Below, piece after piece: positions 16,401-24,768 of a stretch of 64,000 nucleotides of DNA. The notes beneath the pieces are model-generated. The model ran no database searches, was not told the origin of the DNA, and was given only the letters and a program-made list of their open reading frames with translations. The position numbers and the translations under genes were made by a program. Source of the stretch: Pseudomonas gingeri (GTDB lineage: Bacteria; Pseudomonadota; Gammaproteobacteria; Pseudomonadales; Pseudomonadaceae); assembly GCF_013385425.1 (NCBI RefSeq), contig NZ_JACAQA010000018.1:1-64000 (forward strand), in the 5' to 3' direction. The first letter of the stretch is position 1. Every line of letters starts with the position of its first letter.

Positions 16401-18359
16401 GAACGCGTCGTTCTCGGCATCGCCACGGACGATGTGGACGAAGGCGTCCTGCAGGGTGTCGTTGAGCTGCTGGATATCCAGGTCCAGGCCTTCGGCGGCG
16501 GTGAAGGCGAAGTCATGGATCCAGAACTCGCGACCGTTGTTGTGACGCAGGCGGTACGGGAACTCACCGAGCACGCGCAGGCCGAGGTTTTCCAGGATCG
16601 GCAGGACATCGGACAGGGCCAGCGGCGTATCGGCGTGATACAGCTTGCAGTGCAGCTCGCGCTGGCCGGACACCTGGCCCAGCGGCTGGTAGAAGCTCAT
16701 CACCAGCGGATTGCTGTCGCTCAGGCTCAGCAGGTGCTGCATGTCGACCACGGCCGAGTGCGCGGCGAAGCGCTCGCGGTAGCCGGCCGGGAAGCCTTTC
16801 GGGAAGTCCGCCAGCACATTGGTGCCCTGGGCCTCGCCGAAACCTTCGACCACCAGGCTCTTGTAGTCGTCCTGCCAGCTGCGGCAGGCCTGGATCACTT
16901 CGTTTTCCAGTTGCAGCGGGTCGATATCGAGACGGTTCTTCGGATCGACCCGCAGGATCAGTTGTACACGGGCCAGCACGGACTCGGAGAAGAAGGTCCA
17001 GAACTCGCAGTCGGTGGCTTTCAGGCGATCCATCAGCACTTGCTGGATCTTCTGCCGCACTTCGGTGGAGTAGACGTCACGCGGCACGTAGGCCAGGCAG
17101 TAGCAGAAACGACCGTACGGGTCTTTGCGCAGGAACACGCGGATCTTGTTGCGTTCCTGGATCTGCACGATCGACATCACGGTGTTGAACAGCTCGTCCA
17201 CCGGGGTCTGGAACAGATCGTCGCGGGGCAGCACTTCGAGGACCTGGGCCAGTTCCTTGCCCAGGTGGGCCTTGGCCTGGAAGCCCGAACGGCGCTCGAC
17301 TTCGGCGACCTTGCGGCTGATGTAAGGAATCACCCGCACGCTTTCGCCGTACACCGAAGAGGTGTAGAGGCCCATGAAGCGGCATTCCTTGATGACCTTG
17401 CCGTCGGCGTCGATCTCACGGATCGAGACATAGTCCGGGTAGGCGTTGCGGTGCACACGGCTCGGGTGCGCGGCCTTGGCGAACGACAGCGGCGTCGGTT
17501 CGCGCAGGTAGTTGACGGCGTAGTCTTCGATGCGGGTGTCGTCGGGGGTCAGGCCGGCGCGGAGCAATTTGGTCAGACCGAGGAAGGACTGGGCGTCATA
17601 TTCGATATGACCGCCGTCCTGCTCGTCACGGACCACGAACTCTTCGTAGCCGAGGAAGGTGAAGTGGTTGTCCACCAGCCACTGCAGGAAGGTCTTGATC
17701 TCGGTTTTTTCTTCCGGGTCGATGGCGAACTGGCTGGCGTCGATACCGGCCAGCAGCTCCTGGACCTTGGTCTTCATCGGCTCGAAGTCGGCGACGGCGA
17801 TACGCACTTCCGTCAGGACCTGTTCCAGCTCCTTGGACAGCACGCTCAGCTCGGCGGCGTTGGCGCAGCGATCGATTTCCAGGTACATCAGGGATTCTTT
17901 GTCGATCCCCTCGCCCTGGGTGCCCTTGGGCAGGACTTCAAGCAACTCGCCCTTGCTGCCGCGACGCACGCTCAGCACGGTGGTTTGCAGGGTGTGGATG
18001 CTGTAACCGCGGCGGTTCAGTTCGGTGCGGACCGAGTCGACCAGGAACGGCAGGTCGGGGTGCAGGACCTCGACGGCGGTGTGGGTCGACTGCCAGCCAT
18101 GGCGTTCGTAATCCGGGTTGTAGGCGCGAACCTGTGCCTGGGTGTGGTCGAAACGCTCCAGCAGACGCCAGGCCGAAAGGGTGCAGCCGGCGAGATCGGA
18201 GAGCCGGCGCTGGGTCAGCTCGTCCAGGGAAATGATGCCGAAGAACTGCTCAGCGAACAGCGCCACTTGTGGCAGTGCCTGTTCGTTGATGTGCTGCGCC
18301 AGTGCCGCCTGCAGTTGGTGCTGGAAGTCGGCTTTGCTGGCTGCGGTGAAGAACGCCAT
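13500..18359 (-). CDS. gdhB: NAD-specific glutamate dehydrogenase, large (GDH-180) class
   Basis: Oxidative deamination of glutamate to 2-oxoglutarate with NAD+, the catabolic route for arginine and glutamate in Pseudomonas. The 1,619-residue protein has the size of the 180-kDa class. The catalytic core lies about residues 710-1180: VGAKGGFLPRR with the active Lys, DITDNLKDGALVPP, AADKGTATFSDIAN, ASGGSAGYDHKKMGITAKGA, and the dinucleotide site VVGVGDMAGDVFGNG. The long N-terminal third contains ACT-like regulatory segments, consistent with arginine control in known members. ATG 18359 was chosen because GCGGAG precedes it by eight bases and MAFFTAASKADF is the family start; the frame upstream to 18638 has non-coding character. 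In P. aeruginosa the gene is unlinked to rocG-type enzymes but close to the MoxR operon, as here. Confidence 0.95.
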   Translation of the reverse strand: MAFFTAASKADFQHQLQAALAQHINEQALPQVALFAEQFFGIISLDELTQRRLSDLAGCTLSAWRLLERFDHTQAQVRAYNPDYERHGWQSTHTAVEVLHPDLPFLVDSVRTELNRRGYSIHTLQTTVLSVRRGSKGELLEVLPKGTQGEGIDKESLMYLEIDRCANAAELSVLSKELEQVLTEVRIAVADFEPMKTKVQELLAGIDASQFAIDPEEKTEIKTFLQWLVDNHFTFLGYEEFVVRDEQDGGHIEYDAQSFLGLTKLLRAGLTPDDTRIEDYAVNYLREPTPLSFAKAAHPSRVHRNAYPDYVSIREIDADGKVIKECRFMGLYTSSVYGESVRVIPYISRKVAEVERRSGFQAKAHLGKELAQVLEVLPRDDLFQTPVDELFNTVMSIVQIQERNKIRVFLRKDPYGRFCYCLAYVPRDVYSTEVRQKIQQVLMDRLKATDCEFWTFFSESVLARVQLILRVDPKNRLDIDPLQLENEVIQACRSWQDDYKSLVVEGFGEAQGTNVLADFPKGFPAGYRERFAAHSAVVDMQHLLSLSDSNPLVMSFYQPLGQVSGQRELHCKLYHADTPLALSDVLPILENLGLRVLGEFPYRLRHNNGREFWIHDFAFTAAEGLDLDIQQLNDTLQDAFVHIVRGDAENDAFNRLVLTAGLPWRDVALLRAYARYLKQIRLGFDLGYIASTLNNHTDIARELTRLFKTRFYLARKLSVEDLDDKQLRLEQAILTALDDVQVLNEDRILRRYLDLIKATLRTNFYQTDANGQNKSYFSFKFNPHAIPELPKPVPKFEIFVYSPRVEGVHLRFGNVARGGLRWSDREEDYRTEVLGLVKAQQVKNSVIVPVGAKGGFLPRRLPLGGGRDEIAAEGIACYRIFISGLLDITDNLKDGALVPPANVVRHDDDDPYLVVAADKGTATFSDIANGIAIDYGFWLGDAFASGGSAGYDHKKMGITAKGAWVGVQRHFRERGINVQEDSITVVGVGDMAGDVFGNGLLMSDKLKLVAAFNHLHIFIDPNPEPASSFAERQRLFDLPRSAWSDYDASLMSEGGGIFSRSAKSIAISPQMKERFDIHADKLTPTELLNALLKAPVDLLWNGGIGTYVKASTESHADVGDKANDALRVNGNELRCKVVGEGGNLGMTQLGRVEFGLNGGGSNTDFIDNAGGVDCSDHEVNIKILLNEVVQAGDMTEKQRNQLLGSMTDEVGGLVLGNNYKQTQALSLAARRAVERIAEYKRLMSDLEARGKLDRAIEFLPSEEQLVERVAAGQGLTRAELSVLISYSKIDLKAALLESKVPDDEYLTRDMETAFPPMLVSKFADAMRRHRLKREIVSTQIANDLVNHMGITFVQRLKESTGMSPANVAGAYVIVRDIFHLPHWFRQIEALDYKVSAETQLELMDELMRLGRRATRWFLRSRRNEQDAARDVAHFGPHLAALGLKLDELLEGPTREVWQARYQAYVQAGVPELLARMVAGTTHLYTLLPIIEAADVSGHDAAEVAKAYFAVGSELDLTWYSQQISDLRVSNNWQAQARETFRDDVDWQQRAITISVLKLADAPQDMEARVALWLERNASMAERWRSMLVEIRAASGTDYAMYAVANRELMDLALSGQPVL

Positions 18360-18716
18360 CTGTGGTACTCCGCTTGGGCTTGTTATATAGAGAGAAGCGT
18401 CGCGTTTTCTTCCCCGGAAAAGGGGACCTGCATCACTCTGCAGGGTAAAGCTGGGCAGTACAGAGTGACAGGTTGATGAAGCTGGCCGCGACCCAGGGGT
18501 CACATTCACGTTCAAGATAGTCGCACACGATGGCAACGGCCGGGTGCACAGGCTGTATTTTCGTGGACGACGCTCCGTTGCGCAGCTTAACGAGTGCGCG
18601 AACGCCGCTGCTTGCGACGCTGCGACATATTCGGACATTGGCAGGTAGTGCGGGGGTGATGCGGGGCGTTCTCAGCCGGGCCGCCGGGGTGGCAGACCTC
18701 ATCGGCGGCCTCGGTT
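18360..18716. other. gdhB upstream region
   Basis: A 357-base gap between gdhB and the end of the glycan cluster. Just upstream of gdhB on the minus strand, CTCTATATAACAAG offers a -10-like TATATAAC about 30 bases before the ATG. Short ORFs on both strands (18433-18702 minus, 18530-18739 plus) have arginine/alanine-rich, unlikely translations and no ribosome sites; I leave them out. Confidence 0.4.
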
Positions 18717-19565
18717 TTACGAGCTTCCAGGGCCCTTGATGCTGGCTATTTCATCCTCCAGCACCTGCTTGAGTTTATTCAGCAGCGCCAGATGGGTCAT
18801 AGGATCGCGGGCGTGATCGACAAATTGAGCCTTGTATTTGCCGTACCTCAACTCATCCAGTTCAACCTGATTCTCCAAAAAGTCACCGCCGGGTATTTCG
18901 CTACGGATGGCCTGCATGCCCTTCCTCAAAAAAGCGACACCTGGGTACACATGCAGCTCTTCAATTCCCCAATCGGGAATCAAGGCTTTCACCTCTTCAG
19001 AAAGCAGATTGCTCCTATTGATAATATCAATGGACTGTTTCAACCAACGCACAGGGGTATCCAGGAAATCCTTGGCCAAGGTCGATCCGTCATAGACCGG
19101 CCAATACGATGTAAAATAGTCCTCAAGGACGTAATACCCACCCGGAACGACGCTTGAAACAAGGGTAAATAAACTGGTCAACTGATCAGAACGCTTGTGG
19201 CTTCCATCGTCAATGACAACGTCAAACGGGCCGTGTTTTTCCACAAAATCATTCAAGGCCGCCGCGTCCCCCTGATCGACGATAAACGTCTTGACCCTGT
19301 CACTGTCCAAAACACTTTTGTCGTAAATATCCAGACCATAGATTTCCGCCAATGGAAAAACCTCGGCCCAGAGCCGTAAGGAAGCACCGCCCAGCTCCCG
19401 CCCCTCGCCACCGACACCAATCTCCAGCAACTTGAATGGACGATCGACATAGTCTAGAAAGTGAGTGGCATAAAATGGATGATAGTGATGGGGGACGACC
19501 TTATCGCAGCCACACTCCGTACCGATCGCCTGGAGACGCGTCTCAAGATCTTTTCTATTGCGCAT
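18717..19565 (-). CDS. SAM-dependent class I methyltransferase of the glycan cluster
   Basis: A 282-residue protein with the SAM site FKLLEIGVGGEGRELGGASL (about residues 31-50), IYGLDIYDKSV as the acidic strand-2 motif and DVVIDDGSHKRSDQL as the metal or catalytic loop. This arrangement resembles macrocin-type sugar O-methyltransferases. It overlaps the preceding glycosyltransferase by 11 bases; GGAGG nine bases before ATG 19565 lies inside that gene, so the longer start to 19691 is rejected. As the last gene of the cluster it probably methylates a sugar of the exported glycan, possibly the terminal residue. Position of methylation and acceptor are unknown. Confidence 0.75.
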   Translation of the reverse strand: MRNRKDLETRLQAIGTECGCDKVVPHHYHPFYATHFLDYVDRPFKLLEIGVGGEGRELGGASLRLWAEVFPLAEIYGLDIYDKSVLDSDRVKTFIVDQGDAAALNDFVEKHGPFDVVIDDGSHKRSDQLTSLFTLVSSVVPGGYYVLEDYFTSYWPVYDGSTLAKDFLDTPVRWLKQSIDIINRSNLLSEEVKALIPDWGIEELHVYPGVAFLRKGMQAIRSEIPGGDFLENQVELDELRYGKYKAQFVDHARDPMTHLALLNKLKQVLEDEIASIKGPGSS

Positions 19566-20979
19566 CACTGAAAACCTCCAGAATAAACTTCCGATGCTGA
19601 TCCGTCCAAGTCTCCGCCCAAGATTTAGGCCAATTGACCATCGCATTTTCATACCGAGCCTGAGTATCCTGGGTTCGTCTGGCGCCCTCAATAATCGCCG
19701 AGGATAGTTGGTACAAATCGGGATGGGCCGGAATGATATTTTTTGAAATGCCCGTCAGGTAATCCGGCGTCTTGGTTTCAAAGGTATTGGTGACCACAAT
19801 GGCGCCTGAGGCCGCAAGATCCATGGGAATCAAACTGGGATGCGGCGAGGACATCAACGTCAGGCACAGATCAAAGGTCTTGGTAATCGCCTCGTATTCG
19901 TCCAAAGGCAATCTAGGCAACTGGGTCACTTCTACACCTTCCGCCAACCGGACCGTTGTATTCCCTATGCCCATCCCATAAAACTCCCACTCGCCCTCAT
20001 CGAACGCACCTTTCTTGAACGCATCAATCAAGGCCAGCGCCGCCATTTCAAACATATTCCGGTTCACCGCCGGGCGGCTATAAAACACAAAACGCTTGGT
20101 ACTCTTCTGCTTTTCCAGATGAAATTCATTTTCCGGATAGATTGAAGATGAGTAAGCATTATCAAAACTCATTGACTTGACGAGCGGCCCCTGAGGAATG
20201 ATGGCATTAACCTCAAGGTATTTCAATAATGCGCTCGACGACGACAAGGTATGATAATGAAAATCATAGGAGTTCCTGGAAATACAGTACTGACTATTAA
20301 ACGGATAAAAAGCCGCTTCAAAATCCTGAATCAGATACAAGAAAGGACGCCCCCCAGTCAACTGTGCGATTTTGTTTGCAAAATAGGCACTGTACCAAAC
20401 AGTAGCAACACAATTATCTCTGGGCGACACCCGCAGCGGTTCAATCCGCGACCCAATATATTCAATTTCAAGCAGTTCGAATAAACGTTCCATCGAAGGG
20501 AATTTATTTAGCGCACGACGAAATTCGTCTTCGACATAGTAAAAATTATCAAACAACACCAATCGTACACGATAGCCTTGCTGCGCAATAAAAAGCGCCA
20601 CATTAAAAACACCAAAAAAACCCGCTGAAATGGTGCTGATGGTGAAGGCCGGCACCAACACATTGATACGTACCGGTTCCTGATCGCTGACCCGTACTTC
20701 AGGCAGATCATAAGCTCTGTTAACCATCAGATTAAGTAAATGCTCGTCGTACACCTGCGGACGCTCAATTTCCGACTTCTCCTGCTCGCGCATGAGCGAC
20801 GCCAAGGGAAGAAAGACATTCGCGACCTTGAGCGAGTAGTAGGCGAGTTTCACTCTCGACGGTAAATTTCCCGGAGACTTACGCTCGCGCAATGTCGCCA
20901 AGGCGAGCCGGCAAGCATAGGGACTTAACAGCTCAAAAGCGGTAGCTTTGGCGATCCTGAAAAATGCGGCTTTACTCAT
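19555..20979 (-). CDS. WsaF-like rhamnosyl/glycosyltransferase (GT4 type)
   Basis: The 474-residue protein has the WsaF-family layout: an N-terminal Rossmann half with VLVPAFTISTISAGFFGVFNVALF (from about residue 109), the signature YLIQDFEAAFYPFNSQY near residue 215, and a C-terminal half with FVFYSRPAVNRNMFEMAALAL and the nucleotide-sugar loop SSPHPSLIPMDLAASGAIVVT. WsaF of Geobacillus adds rhamnose to an S-layer glycan, so rhamnose is a reasonable guess for the donor. AGGAGGG is three bases before the ATG, and ATGA links it to the upstream ABC ATPase gene. The coding sequence is clearly AT-richer than neighbouring core genes, suggesting acquisition from elsewhere. Confidence 0.75.
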   Translation of the reverse strand: MSKAAFFRIAKATAFELLSPYACRLALATLRERKSPGNLPSRVKLAYYSLKVANVFLPLASLMREQEKSEIERPQVYDEHLLNLMVNRAYDLPEVRVSDQEPVRINVLVPAFTISTISAGFFGVFNVALFIAQQGYRVRLVLFDNFYYVEDEFRRALNKFPSMERLFELLEIEYIGSRIEPLRVSPRDNCVATVWYSAYFANKIAQLTGGRPFLYLIQDFEAAFYPFNSQYCISRNSYDFHYHTLSSSSALLKYLEVNAIIPQGPLVKSMSFDNAYSSSIYPENEFHLEKQKSTKRFVFYSRPAVNRNMFEMAALALIDAFKKGAFDEGEWEFYGMGIGNTTVRLAEGVEVTQLPRLPLDEYEAITKTFDLCLTLMSSPHPSLIPMDLAASGAIVVTNTFETKTPDYLTGISKNIIPAHPDLYQLSSAIIEGARRTQDTQARYENAMVNWPKSWAETWTDQHRKFILEVFSDAQ

Positions 20980-21701
20980 AAACCCTCCTTAATCGAATCA
21001 ATTTCAACAATGCTGCCGGATTCAAGCCTGATGGTTTTATTACAAAATTTATTAATCAGCTCCTTGGAATGGGAAGCCATCACCACAATTTTTGAGCTTT
21101 GCATAATACTTTCCATTCGCTGCTTGGCTTTTTCCTGGAACGCCTCATCACCCACACCAAACACTTCATCAATCAGGAGAATATCGCTGGGATAAAGTGT
21201 CGATATCGCAAATATCAACCGCAACTGCATACCCGAAGAATAAGACCGTATCGGAAGATCGAGATAACCGCCCAACCCGGAGAACTCTTCAATTTCAACA
21301 ATATCCTCTTGTACTTTTTTTAACGGAAAACCGTACAAGCGGGCCAAACGATCAATATTCGCTCTCCCCGACAACTCATGATCAGTACCCACCCCAAGTT
21401 CAAACAGTGCCTGGACGCTACCCTGCAAATATCGAGTGCCACTGGAAGGCATATAGATCCCTGCCAGGGTTCTCAGCAGCGTGCTTTTACCGGAACCGTT
21501 ATGACCAATCAGCCCCACTCGATCGCCATCGTTAAGGGTCAGGTTGATGTTTTTCAGCGCCTGAATATGTACGGTGTGCGAGTGATCACTGGAGATCACA
21601 CCACCGGTACTCATTTTCACCAACTGTTTCCTCAGTGACGCGCCGGCTTCAGTGATCACCGGAAAGGTCAACGAAAGGTCTTTCAACTCTATCAATGCCA
21701 T
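20976..21701 (-). CDS. Polysaccharide export ABC ATPase, short form (KpsT/Wzt type, no C-terminal domain)
   Basis: A 241-residue ATPase. Walker A is GLIGHNGSGKSTLLRTLAG (about residues 63-81), the signature region reads IRSYSSGMQLRLIFAI, Walker B is DILLIDEVFGVGDEAF, and the H-loop is VVMASHSKEL. It stops right after the ATPase fold, so it lacks the carbohydrate-binding domain of full-length Wzt; such short forms (KpsT-like) export lipid-linked glycan without reading its end. ATG 21701 follows the permease stop with one base between. Composition is AT-rich: in the sample line 21001-21060 I count 20 G or C of 60. Confidence 0.88.
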   Translation of the reverse strand: MALIELKDLSLTFPVITEAGASLRKQLVKMSTGGVISSDHSHTVHIQALKNINLTLNDGDRVGLIGHNGSGKSTLLRTLAGIYMPSSGTRYLQGSVQALFELGVGTDHELSGRANIDRLARLYGFPLKKVQEDIVEIEEFSGLGGYLDLPIRSYSSGMQLRLIFAISTLYPSDILLIDEVFGVGDEAFQEKAKQRMESIMQSSKIVVMASHSKELINKFCNKTIRLESGSIVEIDSIKEGL

Positions 21702-21702
21702 G

Positions 21703-22482
21703 TCAAATCCAGAAAACAATATGTTTTTTATGTCGACCAAAAACCGCGATCGCCAAGACCCAACCGACCAGGCTAAAAATAGCCATGCTCATGTAATCAA
21801 AGGGGACAACAGGCAATGAAAGTAATGGATTTTTTACCAAGGAGAACAGCGTAGCAATTGGGTTATAGGCAAACCAACTGATGGAGGCAGCAACATCGGA
21901 TTTTTTATACAGAATCGGCGTCAGAAAAAATAAAACCGGCATCAATGCATCGATCGAAGGCCCCAAGTCTCTAAACCTGGCGCCCAACGTGGCAACCAAC
22001 AGGGAGATCCACCACAAATTCAGTATCACCAGCAGGAAACCGAGTAACGCCCAGGCAAAATTGACCAGCGCTGGAAAGCCATATAGAAAAAAAACAACCA
22101 ATACAATTGACACATTGTGAGCGAAATTAATCAAATGCTTAGACAGTAAACGCAACGTGTGCAATGACAACGGCAGTGAGTAATTCCTGATGATCGCTGA
22201 CTGATTGATAAAACAATTCGATGACTCCGAAATCACACCCGAAATCATGAACCACAAAATCAAACCTACGGCAAGATTGGGCAGCATCGTATGAAGATCA
22301 ACGCCCATGACCGCACTCCACACCAAGCCCAAACCAATGACCCCCAGCGCAGTGCCCAATGTGATCCACCAAGGCCCCAGAGTGCTGCGTGCATAACGTG
22401 CACGGGTGTCACTCAGGGCAAAACTCAACCAGATATCTCGTCTGGCAATAGATTCAAACAGATCTCTAATTCCCTCCCTCAT
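21703..22482 (-). CDS. Polysaccharide export ABC-2 permease (Wzm/KpsM type), second pair
   Basis: A 259-residue ABC-2-type permease with six hydrophobic segments beginning near residue 36. Typical motifs are RARYARSTLGPWWITLGTAL at the first helix, IRNYSLPLSLHTLR after helix two, and PVLFFLTPILYKKSDV before helix five. It pairs with the short ATPase just downstream (one-base gap) to form an inner-membrane glycan exporter. A 37-base gap separates it from the longer wzt gene upstream. AT-rich like its ATPase partner. Confidence 0.88.
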   Translation of the reverse strand: MREGIRDLFESIARRDIWLSFALSDTRARYARSTLGPWWITLGTALGVIGLGLVWSAVMGVDLHTMLPNLAVGLILWFMISGVISESSNCFINQSAIIRNYSLPLSLHTLRLLSKHLINFAHNVSIVLVVFFLYGFPALVNFAWALLGFLLVILNLWWISLLVATLGARFRDLGPSIDALMPVLFFLTPILYKKSDVAASISWFAYNPIATLFSLVKNPLLSLPVVPFDYMSMAIFSLVGWVLAIAVFGRHKKHIVFWI

Positions 22483-22519
22483 TGGTCACACTCTTTCTTG
22501 GTCGAATGCATAAGATTCC

Positions 22520-23884
22520 TCATTGCCCCGTCACGTTGAGACTTATAGTGATAAACGGACTGCCGGTGATTCCAGTCGACACAGGATCACGATGCGACCT
22601 GATCAACAGGGCTTCGTGGCACCAGTGCAGTGGTTTATGGTCATGTTGCTCACCGTCGGCGATCACGACCTGAATCACATACTCGCCCTTGGCCAGACAA
22701 GGCATGAAGAACTCGAACCGCGCCGATAACAGCGAGCCCGCCGGGACACTACGATCCTTGCCGATCTGACTGATATAGGTGTTGTCACCGAACAGCGTCT
22801 GCCCCAAGCGATCCTTGAGAAGAAACTCGATAATGGGACTTTCCAGCGGAACAAAGGTCTGCGCCTCGATGTTGAGCGTGACACACTCGCCACTCAGCAC
22901 CCATGCCAATCCGGCACCCGACGCGTCGTTGAGCCTGACGTCGACAATGCGCGCGTCTCCCCCACCAAATGCGTCTACACCAGGTGCCTGCGGGTCGAAC
23001 CGAAAAACTTCCAGCTCATTGGAATGAATCGTGTCGACGCGCTGATCACGCCACTCCGAACCACCATGGCCACCGCGCCCGATCATGCTTTTATGCCCGT
23101 TATGCCCGTTGACATGAACAGCCACCGGGACCGTGAGTTTGTCATTCATCGAACGAAACAAATCGTCCAGATATGCCTCACAGACCCACTGGGCTGGACC
23201 CGTCAGCTTTTCTTCCCCATGGGCCAGCCAGAGCACCCGATCACACAGATGAACAATGGCGGCCGTGTCATGACTGACAACAATGAGCGAGTGCTCTTCC
23301 TTGAACGTTCGGAGAAACCGCACGCACTTCTGGAAAAAACACGCATCGTCCATGGAAAGGGCTTCGTCGATCACCAGGATATCGGCGTCTACGTGGACAA
23401 TTACCGCAAAAGCCAAGCGCAAGCACATCCCGTTCGAGTAGGTCATGAGCGGTTGCTCCATGAACCCGCCGATATCCGCAAAGGCCGCAATCGCGGAAAA
23501 ACGCAGATTGATGTCCTCGAGGCTCAATCCATACAGCGAAGCCGCCATATAGACATTTTCACGCCCGGTAAGCTCGAAATTGAAACCCGCCCCCAACTCC
23601 AGCAACGCCGCAACACGTCCTTGAACTTGGAGAGTTCCGGAGGTGGGCCTCAAGGTTCCATAAATCAGCTGCAACAGGGTCGATTTGCCAGAACCCTTTT
23701 GGCCGACGATCCCAATAGCTTCGCCCCTTCTCACCTCGAACGAGACATCCTTCAACGCCCAAAGCTCCCGATAACGACACTTTCGCCCCGGCGACAGCAC
23801 TTGAAAGAGCCGATCACTGGCTTTGTAGTAGATCGGATAGCACTTGCTGAGCCCCTCGGCGTAGATGGCAATATCAGAGGACAT
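22520..23884 (-). CDS. wzt: Wzt-type ABC ATPase with C-terminal glycan-binding domain
   Basis: A 454-residue ATPase. The N-terminal 250 residues hold Walker A IGIVGQKGSGKSTLLQLIYG, the signature region LMTYSNGMCLRLAFAV, Walker B DILVIDEALSMDDACF and the H-loop LIVVSHDTAAI. Residues about 300-454 form the Wzt C-terminal beta-sandwich (GGGDARIVDVRLNDASG, VPLESPIIEFLLKDRLGQTL, GEYVIQVVIADG), which in E. coli O8/O9a recognises the modified non-reducing end of O-antigen. ATG 23884 overlaps the upstream permease by 11 bases. Its GC content is closer to the core genome: 33 of 60 in sample line 22981-23040. Unlike its downstream neighbour it should select a capped glycan. Confidence 0.88.
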   Translation of the reverse strand: MSSDIAIYAEGLSKCYPIYYKASDRLFQVLSPGRKCRYRELWALKDVSFEVRRGEAIGIVGQKGSGKSTLLQLIYGTLRPTSGTLQVQGRVAALLELGAGFNFELTGRENVYMAASLYGLSLEDINLRFSAIAAFADIGGFMEQPLMTYSNGMCLRLAFAVIVHVDADILVIDEALSMDDACFFQKCVRFLRTFKEEHSLIVVSHDTAAIVHLCDRVLWLAHGEEKLTGPAQWVCEAYLDDLFRSMNDKLTVPVAVHVNGHNGHKSMIGRGGHGGSEWRDQRVDTIHSNELEVFRFDPQAPGVDAFGGGDARIVDVRLNDASGAGLAWVLSGECVTLNIEAQTFVPLESPIIEFLLKDRLGQTLFGDNTYISQIGKDRSVPAGSLLSARFEFFMPCLAKGEYVIQVVIADGEQHDHKPLHWCHEALLIRSHRDPVSTGITGSPFITISLNVTGQ

Positions 23885-24692
23885 CGGCAAATCCTCCACG
23901 GGCTTTCTGGAAAAAAGCCAGCCCGAGCCAGGCAACCACGCCACTGACCAGCAGCGACAAGCACCAGGATCCAAGATCAGGCAGCCGCCCCCAAATCAAT
24001 ACCCACCGGGCATTTTCAATCACCTGAGCCAATGGATTCAGATGCATGAGCCGCTGAAATTGCTCGGGCAATGCCGTGAGGGGATAAAAGATCGGTGACA
24101 GAAACAACAGCGCAGTGATTAATACCCCCACCCGACGACCGGTATCGCGCAGGTAAGTCCCCAGTGACGCCAGGACCCAGGACACCCCCAGGGTGAACAA
24201 CAGCAAAGGCAGTATCACCAGGGGGAGCAACAGTGCCGTCAGAGGCGGGCGTTGGAAAAACAGTGCATAGAACAGCAGCCAGACACATAAATTGACCAGA
24301 AACTGAAACAGAGCAACCACCAGCAACACAACCGGCAGTACCTCAAGGGGAAATACGATTTTCTTGACGTAGCTTCCATGGGCCAGCACCACGCCCGGCG
24401 ACCGCCGGATAGACTCGGAGAACAGATTGAAAACCATCATGCCGATAAAAAGAATCAGGGAAAATTCCAACAATGAACTATTGCCCGCTTCCCAACGGAA
24501 CTTGAATATTCCGCCAAAGACAAAAGAGTAGATAGCCAGCATGAACAAGGGATAAACCAGCGACCTGAGTACACCCAGCAACGAACCTCGATAGCGTCCG
24601 ATAATGTCACGTCGCGCCAACATCAACACGAGGCCTCGGTGACGCCACACGCCCCTCGACATCTCCTTCGACCTGCTGGTGAATTCATCCAT
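23874..24692 (-). CDS. wzm: Wzm-type ABC-2 permease, first pair
   Basis: A 272-residue permease with six predicted membrane helices. The N-terminal amphipathic part reads HRGLVLMLARRDIIGRYRGS, followed by LGVLRSLVYPLFMLAIYSFVF, SIRRSPGVVLAHGSYVKKIVFPLEVLP, and the late helices with LLFLSPIFYPLTALPE. It partners the full-length Wzt whose ATG lies inside its last codons. ATG 24692 is preferred; AGAGG is about ten bases upstream. Together they would flip an undecaprenyl-linked polysaccharide to the periplasm. Confidence 0.88.
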   Translation of the reverse strand: MDEFTSRSKEMSRGVWRHRGLVLMLARRDIIGRYRGSLLGVLRSLVYPLFMLAIYSFVFGGIFKFRWEAGNSSLLEFSLILFIGMMVFNLFSESIRRSPGVVLAHGSYVKKIVFPLEVLPVVLLVVALFQFLVNLCVWLLFYALFFQRPPLTALLLPLVILPLLLFTLGVSWVLASLGTYLRDTGRRVGVLITALLFLSPIFYPLTALPEQFQRLMHLNPLAQVIENARWVLIWGRLPDLGSWCLSLLVSGVVAWLGLAFFQKARGGFADVL

Positions 24693-24768
24693 GCGGTCAA
24701 TGCCTCTGAAAATCAAAAAACGACGACCTCTCGGCCAAGCGAAATAAACAGCCCATCACAAAAGATGT

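Noticed and set aside
13377..18476. A 1,699-codon open frame on the plus strand opposite gdhB
   Set aside because: It is the antisense shadow of gdhB. The translation is rich in His, Gln and Val, has no recognisable domain, and gdhB itself matches a full-length family.
18433..18739. Small ORFs on both strands between gdhB and the methyltransferase gene
   Set aside because: No ribosome sites, improbable composition, and they lie in the expected gdhB promoter region.
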